Shown here in pieces: positions 22,528-33,294 of a stretch of 64,000 bases of DNA (position 1 is its first letter; the number at the start of each line of letters is the position of its first letter). Origin of the DNA: Chara braunii (taxonomy: Eukaryota > Streptophyta > Charophyceae > Charales > Characeae); NCBI GenBank assembly GCA_003427395.1, contig BFEA01000136.1, positions 2,304,504 through 2,368,503 on the forward strand, read 5' to 3'. The notes beneath the pieces are model-generated. The model made no database searches, had not been told where the DNA came from, and was given only the letters and a program-made list of their open reading frames with translations. The position numbers and the translations under genes are program-made.

Positions 22528-22890
22528 TTATGTATGAGGACAGACTGTAGAGGGGACAGACTGAAGAGGGGGCAGTTATGTATGAGGACAGACCGAAGAG
22601 GGGGCAGTTATGTATGAGGACAGACTTAAGAGGGGGCAGTTATGTATGACAGACTGTAGAAGGGCAGACTGTAGAGGGGACAGGCTGAAGAGGGGGCAGT
22701 TATGTATGAGGACAGACTGAAGAGGGGGGCAATTATGTATGAGGACAGACTGTGGAGGGGGTTGACTGTAGAGGGGGCAGTTATGTATGGGGACAGACTG
22801 AAGAGGGGGCAGTTATGCATGAGGACAGACTGTGGAGGGGGCTGACTGTAGAGGGGGCTTACTGTAGAGGGGGCAGTTATGCATGACGAC
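22528..22890 (+). repeat. ~32-bp minisatellite containing hammerhead stem III/I words
   Basis: About ten imperfect units of the type gacagactg.agaggggg + cagttatgtatgag. The word agactgtagaggg equals the stem III strand, cleavage triplet and stem I 5' strand of hammerhead motifs A and B. No spacers and no coding. Confidence 0.8.
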
Positions 22891-22945
22891 AGACTGTAGA
22901 GGGTTCAGCCTCCTGATGAGTTGCTGAAACTTGATGAAACAGTCT
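22891..22945 (+). ncRNA. Hammerhead-ribozyme-like motif B (type III layout)
   Basis: Stem III AGACTG/CAGTCT (6 bp) plus the A15.1-U16.1 pair, triplet GTA, stem I GAGG/CCTC with loop GTTCAG, core CTGATGA and core GAAA are all present. Stem II (22920-22935) is weak, only about 3 pairs including wobbles. Of the three copies it has the best conserved core. Whether it cleaves depends on stem II. Confidence 0.72.
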
Positions 22946-23056
22946 CAGACTGTCACAACCCCCTTTTGTTGTCGTCTTCTCCATCTCTTTTAAGAAAATG
23001 TCAGAGAAAGGAGAGACAAAATGTTTTCTCGAAGATATTAGCCCCAAGTACTTGAC

Positions 23057-23147
23057 CACCCTTCAGGTCGGATTCATCCATTGAAATTGGAACGATACTG
23101 AGAAGATAAAGCACAGCCCCTGCGCACAAGGATGAAATGCGTTGAGG
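23057..23147 (+). pseudogene. Diverged U6 snRNA-derived copy
   Basis: It reads cccttcaggtc..attcatcc, then aaattggaacgatac, tgagaagat, gcccctgcgca and caaggatgaaatgcg, co-linear with U6 from the 5' hairpin to the 3' third. The ACAGAGA box reads actgaga and the AGC region is rearranged. It ends in an A-rich tail (gaggaaaaaaaaaagaaaac) at nearly the same U6 position where the copy at 5637-5729 stops. No clear target duplication is seen. Confidence 0.75.
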
Positions 23148-23740
23148 AAAAAAAAAAGAAAACAAAATAAAAAACATCCTGAGTATTCTACTCGTTAATG
23201 TCGCATAGCAATGGTGAATCTCTGCTGATAGCATCATTAGCATGGCATGGACAGGATTACGAAGTATTAAAGAGTGTCAGCAATGATTTTCAATGCTCTT
23301 CTGACCCCATCAGAGTGTCAAGTTGTACTAATGACCGCCGTTCGCTTCGCTGATGAAAATGCAGAGTTAGGGGGCGGGAGGAGGCATTCCCTTCTGAGGG
23401 CGAGTGGGGTTCACTGGACGGAACTTGTTGTCCTATCACATATGATAGGACTTCCATTCAGTAGAACTCTGGTGGTAATTATATTGACGGGTATAGTTGC
23501 AAAGCAGTGATGTGGACCACCTGCGCAATCCACAGATGTTAAGTTTGGGATACATCGGGCCGCAGTTTTGCACTACATTCAGTCACATTTTTGCTCAACC
23601 ATGAGTCAAACTTGAGTTTGCAATAATATGACCGAATGCAGTGCAGATATTCGGCTGAATGAAGTCCTGAAATGCGGTCAGCAGCGTAATATGACCGATT
23701 GCTGTTACAGCTTTCTCCCACCCAAGTGTCAAATGCACTT
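23148..23740. other. Intergenic DNA, nothing recognised
   Basis: The short open frame at 23274-23510 has no recognisable domain. The segment 23530-23700 carries weak internal repeats (tatgaccga.tgc...gcag). I see no gene. Confidence 0.5.
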
Positions 23741-23881
<141 letters not shown>

Positions 23882-23886
<5 letters not shown>

Positions 23887-23968
23887 ACACAACCCTGTCA
23901 AGATCCACTGTGTGGTGCCTTAACTGGTTGTGAATCACACAGTGGATCTTGACAGGGTTGTGTCACAC
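23882..23968. repeat. Perfect 33-bp inverted repeat with 21-nt loop
   Basis: 23882-23914 is the exact reverse complement of 23936-23968 (arm contains cctgtcaagatccactg). A transcript would form a very stable hairpin and the DNA could extrude a cruciform. It ends 15 bp before the E2 LTR. Confidence 0.95.
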
Positions 23969-23983
23969 AGTGATACACCATTG

Positions 23984-24840
23984 TGAAACGGTTTTCACCT
24001 TTTAGCAATAGCGGATGCAGTACCCAGGGTTCGATCCCTAGACCTCACCCTACCCATGTACAGTATCTGTGTAGACCCCGAGAATTGAACCTGTGACCTG
24101 TGTATTCGTAGGCAGTTGGTAGGCCTGTCGTAGGNCTATAGGCAGCAGGGGTTCGATCTGTAGGTCTATAGCGTAGGAGTCTTAGTGAGTTCCGGAAGCT
24201 TAGCTGTAGACCTTCTAGAAGGTAGGCAAGTGGGCAAGTGGTCAAGTGGTGAGGCAAGTCGTGGACTAAACCGCAGTGCAACAGCAGTACAACGTCGGTA
24301 GGATAGCGGTGAGTCCACAGTCAGTCAGCGGAAGGTCCAGTCAGTCCCAGTCCGGTCCAGCAAGTACCACAGGGGGACTGTGAGCACCAAGGGCTGATGG
24401 CAAAGGGCAGACCAACGAGTTTCTGAAGTATAAATCAAGAGGCAGCGCCCAGCCATTCATTCATTCCTGCGGGAGTCATGCGGAAGCGCTGCCACAACAA
24501 CTTTTGCAAGGAGGTCTGCAGATGAGCCTGGAGGACGCAGTGGGCAAGAGAGAGGGAGCTAGCATAGCGATAGGTTAGATGCAGCGATAGCTGCCATAGC
24601 TGTAGTTAGTAGTGAGTGTGTGTGTGTGTTCGAGTGTTAGGGTGATGCGTGTGGGATATCCAGGGTGATCCAGTGTATGTGAACAGTGAGATGTTTGGGC
24701 GCTGAAGTCGCCTGAGCCATTTGAGAGTGGACTCGTGTCTGAAAGCCATATCTCTGAGTTCTGGGTGGGCGCATGTCGCCAGTATGCTGCGTTGCTGTTT
24801 ACATGCATGAAAGGTGTGTTTGAGAACGAGTCTGATTGCA
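23984..24840 (+). repeat. E2 5' LTR
   Basis: 857 bp, matching 32443-33294 with few differences. A TATA-type box TATAAAT lies at 24429-24435, suggesting the U3/R boundary just downstream. Near its start it carries gggttcgatccc, which resembles a tRNA B-box, but no matching A-box or tRNA fold is present. Confidence 0.92.
24429..24435 (+). promoter_or_regulatory. E2 LTR TATA box
   Basis: TATAAAT, repeated at 32883-32889 in the other LTR, placed about 400 bp before the LTR end as expected for an LTR promoter. Confidence 0.65.
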
Positions 24841-24841
24841 T

Positions 24842-24856
24842 TGGTATCGGAGCTGG
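24842..24856 (+). promoter_or_regulatory. E2 primer-binding site (tRNA-iMet variant)
   Basis: TGGTATCGGAGCTGG differs by one base from the canonical TGGTATCAGAGC and follows the LTR end after a single base. Confidence 0.85.
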
Positions 24857-25005
24857 TACCCGCTATTCCATGCGCGCCGTCGTATGCAGGGCCTGATGCG
24901 CCATAGCCGAGGTGGCCGCCAAAGGAGATAGTCCGCCATAGCGGACCGGAGGACGAAGAAGCCGCCGCGCACCTGCAAGAAGACCACGACGGAGAAGAAG
25001 ACATA

Positions 25006-25009
<4 letters not shown>

Positions 25010-25092
<83 letters not shown>

Positions 25093-25323
25093 GAGATACA
25101 AGATTGGCTGTTACGTACCTGTGAAGTTGCCGCGCAGTCCACGAAGAAGAAAGACAGCGGCCATAGCCGCAGAGCCGGTACCACGGAGTAACGACGTAGG
25201 AGGGAGAAGGACAGAAGGGGAGAGACCGAGAAGGGAGAGGAAGCGGCCATAGCTAAGAGGTGAAGAGGAGGCCGACAAANAAGATTGGGTTACACGTACC
25301 TGCTGCGCTGAAGATACTGCTAC

Positions 25324-25397
<74 letters not shown>

Positions 25398-25582
25398 GCG
25401 ATACAAGATTGCCTGTTACGTACCTGTGAAGTTGCTGCGCAGTCCACGAAGGAGAAAGACAGCGGCCATAGCCGCAAAGCCTGTACCACGGAGTGACGAA
25501 GTAGGAGGGAGAAGGACAGAAGGGGAGAGACTGAGGAGGAAGAAGGAGTGGCCATAGCCAAGAGGTGAAGAGGAGGCCGATC

Positions 25583-25610
<28 letters not shown>
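25010..25610 (+). repeat. E2 leader: 306-bp tandem duplication with AG microsatellites
   Basis: An (AG)n run of ~75 bp at 25014-25088 and the ~160 bp that follow (gatacaagattg.ctgttacgtacctg...) are repeated at 25328-25394 and onward, an offset of 306 bp. A poly(A) run closes the second unit at 25583-25610. Long open frames through it are simple sequence. Confidence 0.85.
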
Positions 25611-25615
<5 letters not shown>

Positions 25616-25710
25616 GGAAGAAGACAGCGGGGGAAAGGAGGCGAGGGAGGTAGAGAAGAAGAAGGGGATCGGCGGGGAAGAAGAGCCGGCAGCCATAGCT
25701 GACCGGGGAA

Positions 25711-25830
25711 TTGACCGAGAGGGTTGACCGAGGGTGTTGACCAGCGTTACCAGAGTTGACCGGGGGTTGACTGAGGGTTGACCGCAGAGTTGACCGGCGT
25801 TGACCAAGACTGTTGACCAAGACTTTGACC
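25711..25830 (+). promoter_or_regulatory. Cluster of ten TTGAC(C/T) W-box-type motifs in E2 leader
   Basis: Ten TTGACC or TTGACT words lie in 120 bp, all on the + strand, spaced about 8-18 bp (gttgaccgaggg-like degenerate repeat). TTGAC(C/T) is the core site for plant WRKY factors. It could equally be a degenerate tandem repeat with no regulatory role. Confidence 0.55.
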
Positions 25831-26621
25831 AAGCTGCAGTTGGTAACATCTCGCCAAGCCCTTAGCCTGCCACTTGCCCTATGGATGTGCACATACCCCT
25901 TGGTACTTGCTGAGTATAGTCTGTCTGTCTATTCTTTCTGCATTGAGTCTCTTCTGTCCTAGGTCATAGAACTCTGTGGATGAAGGATAGGGCCTTGCTG
26001 CCAAACCTGCACGAGACTTAGTAGGACCAATCTCTACTCTGGTATCTGGAGACCTGGGCATGAGCGGCGAGCGCTCGTTAAACAACTCGTCTAGCCCAAT
26101 GACCGGTACTGTCCGGCAGGTCTGCTCAGTTTCAGTGTAGAGGGTTTGAACTTTGAGCTGCAGGCTGAAACGGAGGCCGTCTTTAAGTGTTGAGGGCCTG
26201 TTTGAACCACTCCCCTTTTGGACCAAGTAAGGCTGAGGATCTGTGTCTGACGACTCGACTGTCCCGGAGGTCAAACCCTCCCAAGGACCGGTACAGACCG
26301 GCGGGCTGCTCGGTGTGGCACAGTAGGCCGGAAAGGCTAAGTTGTGGGCTGAAAGCACAGGCAGAACCAAGCTGATCACGTCGTCCTGTCTGCGACGTTA
26401 AAGAATTCTTGAGGAGTTACGGGGGATCTCTTTAAATGCCTCCTGATCAGCCACTGGTTCAGGAGTGATAGCCATAGCATAGGTCTAGGCTAGAGACCAT
26501 AGTTGACAGGGTCCTTGTCAGGATTTTGCAGTCTTAGATTGAGTCTATAGGTTTGTCAGTCAGGGGTCAAAGTCTACGTGGTGAGGTTTGGAATCACTAA
26601 CCCGGTTGTACACTTATCAGC

Positions 26622-28776
26622 ATGGTCGAGACCCGTAGTTGGAAGGAGACTAGTCCCTACACCCCTAAGCAGCAAGCAAAGATGGCCGCCTTAGTGAAAG
26701 AGAACAAGGAGAGGAAAGAGCGCGAGAAGCAGGCGAAGCTAATGAGCAGGCGGCGAAGATGAAGAGGTTGGAGGAGGAGATGAAGAGGGTACAACAGGAG
26801 GAGGAAGAAAGAAGGTTGCTGAAGCAGAAGCGGCAGCAGAAAAAGAGAAAGAGAGAATGAGAATTGAGAGTGGAGAAGGGAGCAGTGGTGACACGATGAA
26901 GTGGAGACAGATACTGAGCTGGAGAAGAAGATCAGCGAGTGGGTCGCTAATTTATCGTTGGGGGAAGACGAGGAGGCGGAGTCATATGTGACTAAGGATG
27001 AGAAGGCTGCGCTGGCCGCTGAGCTTGCAGCCATGACAGACCCGATGGAACGAAGAGAGAGGGAAGACGAACAAAAGTTAGCATGGAAGCTGAGAATGAA
27101 GAGGGAGAAGAAGAGGAGGAGAGAGGAAGTGAATAAGATGACNNNNNNNNNNNNNNNNNNNNNNNNNNNNNNNNNNNNNNNNNNNNNNNNNNNNNNNNNN
27201 NNNNNNNNNNNNNNNNNNNNNNNNNNNNNNNNNNNNNNNNNNNNNNNNNNNNNNNNNNNNNNNNNNNNNNNNNNNNNNNNNNNNNNNNNNNNNNNNNNNN
27301 NNNNNNNNNNNNNNNNNNNNNNNNNNNNNNNNNNNNNNNNNNNNNNNNNNNNNNNNNNNNNNNNNNNNNNNNNNNNNNNNNNNNNNNNNNNNNNNNNNNN
27401 NNTGGGACAAGGTACTGGGGTACCTAGAGGTATTAAGCAAGGCCTGGATGGAGGAGCGTCAGGCAAGTTGGAGCCAGGATGTAACTTTGAGCGCCATGCG
27501 GTCCGGATTTAGGGAGTTTGCGCGCGAAATCGTCACCCACATTGGGGGCGAAGTGAAACAGTTGAGGGACAACGTAGGCAAGTACTGCAAAGGCGCCATT
27601 GAGGGTGCCAAAGCCATAGCTGCTGCAAATGGCGAGGGTAGACCCCGTAAGGACCCTGTAAAGCTCAAGTTCCCAGACGCGTACGGGGGAAAGAAAGAAG
27701 AAAACTTTGACAATTGGGAAGCCAGTGTCAATAGTTATATTTACTTGCAGCATATCCTGGTTGAGGAACAAGTCCTTGTGACCTTCCAGGCCCTTAAAGA
27801 TGAAGTGGCTAGCTTCGCCAGGTCTCTTGCGCGTACAGCCCGTTGTGAAAACAACTTGGTTGCATATTCCAAAGTCACTCCTCTTCCCCTATTCCTCAAG
27901 CTCCTCAAGGAGCGGTTTGCTGATCCAACGCGAGGCATTAAAACCTCTGATAAGCTGAAAACGATCCACTCCCGGCAATGGAGGAGTGCCAAGGCACTCA
28001 AGGGTACTATGGACAACTTGGTTGCCGTCCCGAACCACGGGGTCACTGAGCCCCAGCTGGACCAATTGTTTTATCGTGCCATTCCAGAGGCTCTACGCGG
28101 GCATTTCTTTGACAAATCTCAGCAGACCGGCATGACTTACGATGCATTGAGTAGAGAAGTCATTTTGTATAAGTCGAAGTCTATGCCAGTTACCACTTTC
28201 TGGCATAAGGACCTGGAGAAGGGGAAGAAGTGGAAAGATCGTACCATCTCGGGCCAAGTCAAGTCCAAGGATCACTTGATCCTAACATTAGAAGAGGGTG
28301 GTACAAAAGAGGTCTCATATGATCAGATTGTGTGGGGCCTAGGGGAGGAGTACAGTAGTGTAGGGCAGGGGAGGTCTTACGCTGCTGCCACGACCGGAGG
28401 GAGGCCGCAAGGTAGAGGAGGAGGAGGCCAGGGCCAAAGGGGCCAGACCATGGGAGGCCGAGGACCGGGCGCACAGGGGGTTGGCGGACAGGGAAACCGC
28501 CAAGCGGGAGGTAGGGGTCAAGGTCCCCCTTTAAATCGCCAGGGTAATCGGTCCCCACAGCGAGGAGGTGGAAGGGCACCTCAAGGAGGATAACACCCAG
28601 GCTTCCCGCAGGGCAAGCCCTGGGAAGACTTGGGCTTGGACTAGCGATTATGGCAGGAACGCATGAACCTGGGTCAGTGCGTATTCTGTGGTGACCCGGC
28701 CCACGCAATTAAATTTTGTCCAAAGTATAGACAGGCCCGTTGGGCTGCCCAGCAGTCAAAAGGCAGCCGCCAGTAG
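26622..28776 (+). pseudogene. E2 gag
   Basis: It begins at ATG 26622 (MVETRSWKETSPYTP) with a Lys/Glu/Arg-rich coiled coil. A frameshift near 26742 and assembly gap 27143-27402 break it. From 27448 the frame gives the capsid-type segment (KFPDAYGGKKEENFDNWEAS, LLKERFADP, ALRGHFFD), then an RGG/Gly-Gln-rich tail to 28593 and, past a TAA and a TAG, a zinc knuckle CVFCGDPAHAIKFC (CX2CX4HX4C) at about 28675-28716. It ends at TAG 28774-28776, overlapping pol in the -1 frame, so Gag-Pol was probably made by -1 frameshifting. Confidence 0.82.
27143..27402. other. Assembly gap (260 N)
   Basis: A run of unknown bases within E2 gag; its true length is unknown. Confidence 1.
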
Positions 28777-31226
28777 GGGTTGCAACTGCCCCTACTTCCA
28801 GGCCATGTGGAGAAGTGAGTGCGCGCAAACAGGACACTCCCAACCCACATGAGCCTATGGCAGAGGTTGCAGGCCCGTGCCTAGGTAGCTGTCCAGAGAC
28901 TGCTTGTGTTAGCGTCTCTTTAGGCACGTCCCTCACAGGTGTGGCAGAAAAGTTAAAGGAGAGAATGCCAGCCTGGGCCAAAATGAAAAGAGAGAGTAAG
29001 GGACAACTGATTTTGGTAGACGTAGAGGTTTTTAGAAGTAGAGTAGGGGCCCTTATAGACTCAGGGGCTACCCGTAGTTACATTAGCCGTAGGGCGCTGA
29101 AGAAGCTGAGGCTAGGACTAAAGGTCCAGAAGTTACTAGACCCCATAGTCCGTATCCTCGCAGACAACCGCACGATGCGAGTTGAGGACTACGTAGAGGG
29201 AGTCCAGGCGTACTTTCGCCTAGAGAAGAATGGAAAAGTGGAGAAGGTCCTCCATTCTTTGACTCTCCTCGTGCAGGATGACCTTCCTTTCGATATAGTG
29301 TTAGGAATGGATTGGGGAGAGGCAGCAGGGGCCATACTTCATTTGAGAGAGCATGAGTGTAGGCTCCCTAGTCCGTCAGACGAGGTTAAGACTGCCCGCT
29401 TGTTTCATGTGTCTGGTGTAGATAACACCTTGGCATATTGCTGTCTCAGTGTTCCCGCGTTCGCGCGATTAGTAAAGGAGCAGTTAGAAGACCAGGTCTT
29501 TGTAGTTTATGTCAGACCTGTCGCTGAGGCCCAGGAAAAGGATAGTTCTACAGATCCAACAATTGCCAAGCTGCTGGAAGAATTCAAAGACTTGACTGAG
29601 TCGCCGGCAGGAGTAGTGTCGCGACCCATCCAACACAGGATAGAGATAGAGCCTGGCAGTAGAACTCCTAAGGGTGCAGTCTACAGGATGTCCCCTAGAG
29701 AGTTAGAGGAGGTTCGCAAACAAATAGACGAACTCCTTGAGAAAGGTTGGATCAGGCCCTGTTGGTCTCCTTTTGGAACACCAGTTTTATTTGTCCCCAA
29801 GAAGGAAGGAGAGCTTCGTATGTGTATAGACTATAGGGGTTTGAACGCGATCACAGTGAAGAATGCTGAGCCGCTGCCCGGGATAGACTATCTTTTAGAT
29901 TGGGTGCAGGGTTGGAAGTATTTCTCTAAGATAGACTTAAAGTCCGGATACCATTAGATAGAAGTCCATCCCGATGACCAGTACAAGACTGCATTCTAGA
30001 CTAGATATGGGCATTATGAGTTTATAACGATACCCTTTGGACTGACCAATGCGCCAGCTACTTTTCAGCGTTGTATGAATGACCTGTTTAGACCGTGGTT
30101 AGATAAATTTGTGGTAGTCTACTTAGATGATATCCTAGTCTTTAGTAAGACCCTCCAGGAGCACCAGGGTCATCTGAGACATGTCTTAGAGAAGCTTAGA
30201 GAGGCTAACTTCAAGATCAATGCNAAGAAGTGCGAGTGGGCCAAGACGCAAGTCTTGTACTTGGGCCATGTGTTGGACGGAGATGGCATTAAGCCAGAGG
30301 ACANCAAGATAGCGGCGATTAGAGATTGGCCGACGCCCCGCACATTGACAGAGTTGCGGTCGTTCCTAGGCTTAGCTAACTACTATAGGAAGTTCGTGAG
30401 AAACTTCCCCACTATCGTCGCTCCCTTGCGCCGATTGCTGAAGAAAGAGGCAATCTGGTAATGGGACAAAAACTGTACGTCTGCGCTCAAGACGCTAAAG
30501 CGCGCGTTAATAGAGTATCCTATCCTCAAAGTTGCAGATCCGTCTTTGCCATTTGTCGTCACCACGGATGCGAGTCAGTATGGGATAGGCGCCGTGTTGC
30601 AGCACGACGATGACAATGGCTATAGACCCGTAGAGTTCATGTCAACGAGGATGCCTTGTGAAAAGGTTGCTGCCTCCACGTACGAGAGAGAACTCTACGC
30701 TCTCAGGCAGGCTTTAGACCATTGGAAGCACTACCTGCTTGGGAGGCACTTCAAAGTGTATTCGGATCATGAAATGCTTAGATGGTTAAAAACTCAGACC
30801 AAGATGACACCTAAGTTGACTAGGTGGGCCGCAGAGATAGACCAATTCGACTTTGAGCTCAAACCAGTGAAGGGCAAGTACAACGTAGTTGCGGATGCTC
30901 TGAGTAGGAGATCAGACTACTTTGGAGCTGTAGTACACTATCTGGATNTAGGGAGAGACCTGCAGGAGAAAGTGAGGCAAGCATATGCGCAGGACCCTAT
31001 NTATAGCGACCTCCTAAAGAGAGTTAGAGAGGCCCCAGAGACTGAACCAGACTACCGCACTACAGACGGGTTGCTGTTTGAGAAGACTAATGTGTTTGAC
31101 CGCCTGTGCGTTCCCAACAGCGAAGAGACCCGCAGTTTGATTTTAGGGGAATGCCACGATACTGAAGGGCATTTCCGTTGGCAAAAGACGTTAGCCAACC
31201 TGATGCGTGCGTATACCTGGCCATGA
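28740..31226 (+). pseudogene. E2 pol: protease, reverse transcriptase, RNase H, start of integrase
   Basis: The protease active site [10 protein letters not shown] is at 29058 onward and FDIVLGMDW follows. RT shows [61 protein letters not shown] (30120-30131) and [10 protein letters not shown]. RNase H shows TTDASQYGIGAVL, STYERELYALRQ, YSDHEMLRWL and NVVADALSRRSD. Stops TAG 29955, TAG near 29997 and TAA 30459 all sit where relatives have Gln. The integrase HHCC starts at ECHDTEGH, and a frameshift follows near 31215. Confidence 0.9.
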
Positions 31227-32403
31227 CTGCATAGAGTATGTCCGCAGTTGTGAAGTGCGCCAGAGGAAAAGGTCTACCACACGCGCGCCCCTAGGTCTTC
31301 TCAGACCCTTGCCTATTCCGGATCAGCCGGGAGACTCCGTGTCCATAGACTTCATGGACACCCAAGTCAAGAGTAGACATGGTAAGAGCCGAGTCATGGT
31401 CGTAGTTGATTGTTTTAGCAAATATGCAGTTATTGTTCCTTTGCCTGCAGAGGCACGTACAGACTTAGTTATACAGAAGTTTTTTGACTTTTGAGTTAGT
31501 GAGAATGGAATCCCAGTGTCAATAGTTAGTGATAGAGACAGTCGTTTCACCAGCCAGAACTAGCAAGAACTCATGAGAGTCTACGGATCTAAGTTGTTAA
31601 TGTCGTTCGGCTGTCACCCAGAGACTAACGGTCAGACATAATAGATGAACAAGATCCTACAGCAAGTTATGCGCATGTACATTAGACCAGATCAGACTAA
31701 CTGGGATGAGATGTTGCCTAAGGTAGCTAGTGCATACAACAACATCGTGCATCTATCCACCTGCCGCACTCCCAATGAGTTGCACAAGTCCTTTAGACTG
31801 CGCAGACCGTTCGAAGGACTGAACCGGGATCAGATTCACAAATTACCGCCCAGTACCAGGGAGTTTGCGATACAACACAAAAAGGAGCTAGCCACTGTTG
31901 TTGAGAACCTTCGGAAGGCCCAACACAGAATGATAGAGCAGGCTAACAAGCACCGTCGCCCATCACAGTTTCAAGTAGGCGACTTAGTCTGGGTCAANGC
32001 AAAAGAGTTNGNACCGGAAGAAAACATCTCGCAGAAGTTACTGCCTGCATATAGAGGACCGTGGCCGGTTCTAGAAGTTAAGGGCGGAGAGGATGGACCG
32101 TCCTACAGCATTGAGATTCCAGCACACCTCCACGCATACCCTGTGTTTCATGCTTCAAATCTGTTGCCGTGTGTCACAAGTCACCAGTTCCCTTCCAGGA
32201 GATCCATGATGCCACTGAATATGGATGGAAGTTATGACATAGAGGGCATTGTAGAAGAGGATGTGTTTAGGACAGGAGGTAGAGTTCGTCCCCAGAAACA
32301 ATATAAAGTCTGGTTTGCCTATCAGGAATCAGAAGACGACCGCTCCCGACATAGTCAGAGCCTATGAGCGTGACAAGAAAGGTAAAGGTCCCGCCTTAGG
32401 CTG
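31207..32403 (+). pseudogene. E2 pol: integrase core, GPY/F module and chromodomain-like tail
   Basis: The second zinc pair reads CEVRQ, so one Cys is Arg. Catalytic Asp residues are in SIDFMDTQV and VSDRDSRFTS, and the Glu position of the QTEQMN motif is lost to TAA-TAG at 31639-31644. Further stops are TGA 31492 and TAG ~31561 (Trp position). GPY/F reads YRGPWPVLEV. The tail has YDIEGIVEEDVF, a KQYKVWFAYQ strand and, after a frameshift near 32335, IVRAYERDKKGKG, ending with TGA at 32401-32403. Confidence 0.87.
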
Positions 32404-32419
32404 AAATTTTCTTGGAGGA

Positions 32420-32442
32420 CCTCGAATTTAGGACGGCGGGAG
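32420..32442 (+). promoter_or_regulatory. E2 polypurine tract region
   Basis: The purine-rich stretch ggacggcgggag directly precedes the TG of the 3' LTR. It is less pure than usual. Confidence 0.6.
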
Positions 32443-33294
32443 TGAAACGCACCTTTTAGCAGTAGCGGATGCAGTACCCAGGGTTCGATCCCTAGACCTT
32501 ACCCTACCCATGTACAGTATCTGTGTAGACCCCGAGAATTGAACATGTGACCTGTGTATTCGTAGGCAGTTGGTAGGCGTGTCATAGGTCCATAGGCAGC
32601 AGGGGTTCGATCTATAGGTCTATAGCGTAGGAGTCTTAGTGAGTTCCGAAAGCTTAGCTGTAGACCTTCTAGAAGGTAGGCAAGTGGGCAAGTGGTCAAG
32701 TGGTGAGGCAAGTGGTGGACTAAACCGCAGTGCAACAGCAGTACAACGTCGGTAGGATAGCGGTGAGTCCACAGTCAGTCAGCGGAAGGTCCAGTCAGTC
32801 CCAGTCNGGTCCAGCAAGTACCANAGGGGGACTGTGAGCACCAAGGGCCGATGGCAAAGGGCAGACCAACGAGTTTCTGAAGTATAAATCAAGAGGCAGC
32901 GCCCAGCCATTCATTCATTCCTGCGGGAGCCATGCGGAAACGCTGCCACAACGACTTGTGCAAGGAGGTCTGCAGATGAGCCTGGAGGACGCAGTGGGCA
33001 AGAGAGAGGGAGCTAGCATAGCGATAGGTTAGATGCAGCGATAGCTGCCATAGCTGTAGTTAGTAGTGAGTGTGTGTGTGTGTTCGAGTGTTAGGGTGAT
33101 GCGTGTGGGATATCCAGGGTGATCCAGTGTATGTGAACAATGAGATGTTTGGGCGCTGAAGTCGCCATAGCCATTTGAGAGTGGACTCGTATCTGAAAGC
33201 CATATCTTTGAGTTTTGGGTGGGCGCATGTCGCCTGTATGCTGCGTTGCTGTTTACATGCATGAAAGGTGTGTTTGAGAACGAGTCTGATTGCA
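32443..33294 (+). repeat. E2 3' LTR
   Basis: 852 bp, near-identical to 23984-24840, ending GATTGCA and followed by the duplicated target attg. Confidence 0.92.

Larger units (their letters stand above)
23984..33294 (+). mobile_element. E2: full-length Ty3/gypsy chromovirus-like LTR retrotransposon
   Basis: A 9.3-kb plus-strand element with ~855-bp LTRs (TGAAACG...GATTGCA), a tRNA-iMet-type PBS one base after the 5' LTR, a ~1.8-kb repeat-rich leader, gag with a zinc knuckle, protease, RT, RNase H, integrase and a chromodomain-like end. Both sides carry attg (23980-23983 and 33295-33298), a 4-bp target duplication. In-frame stops and frameshifts make this copy defective. It includes a 260-base assembly gap inside gag. 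Confidence 0.93.

Noticed and set aside
24029-24040. gggttcgatccc in the E2 LTR as a tRNA gene B-box
   Set aside because: It recurs in both LTRs, has no correctly spaced A-box and no cloverleaf can be folded around it.
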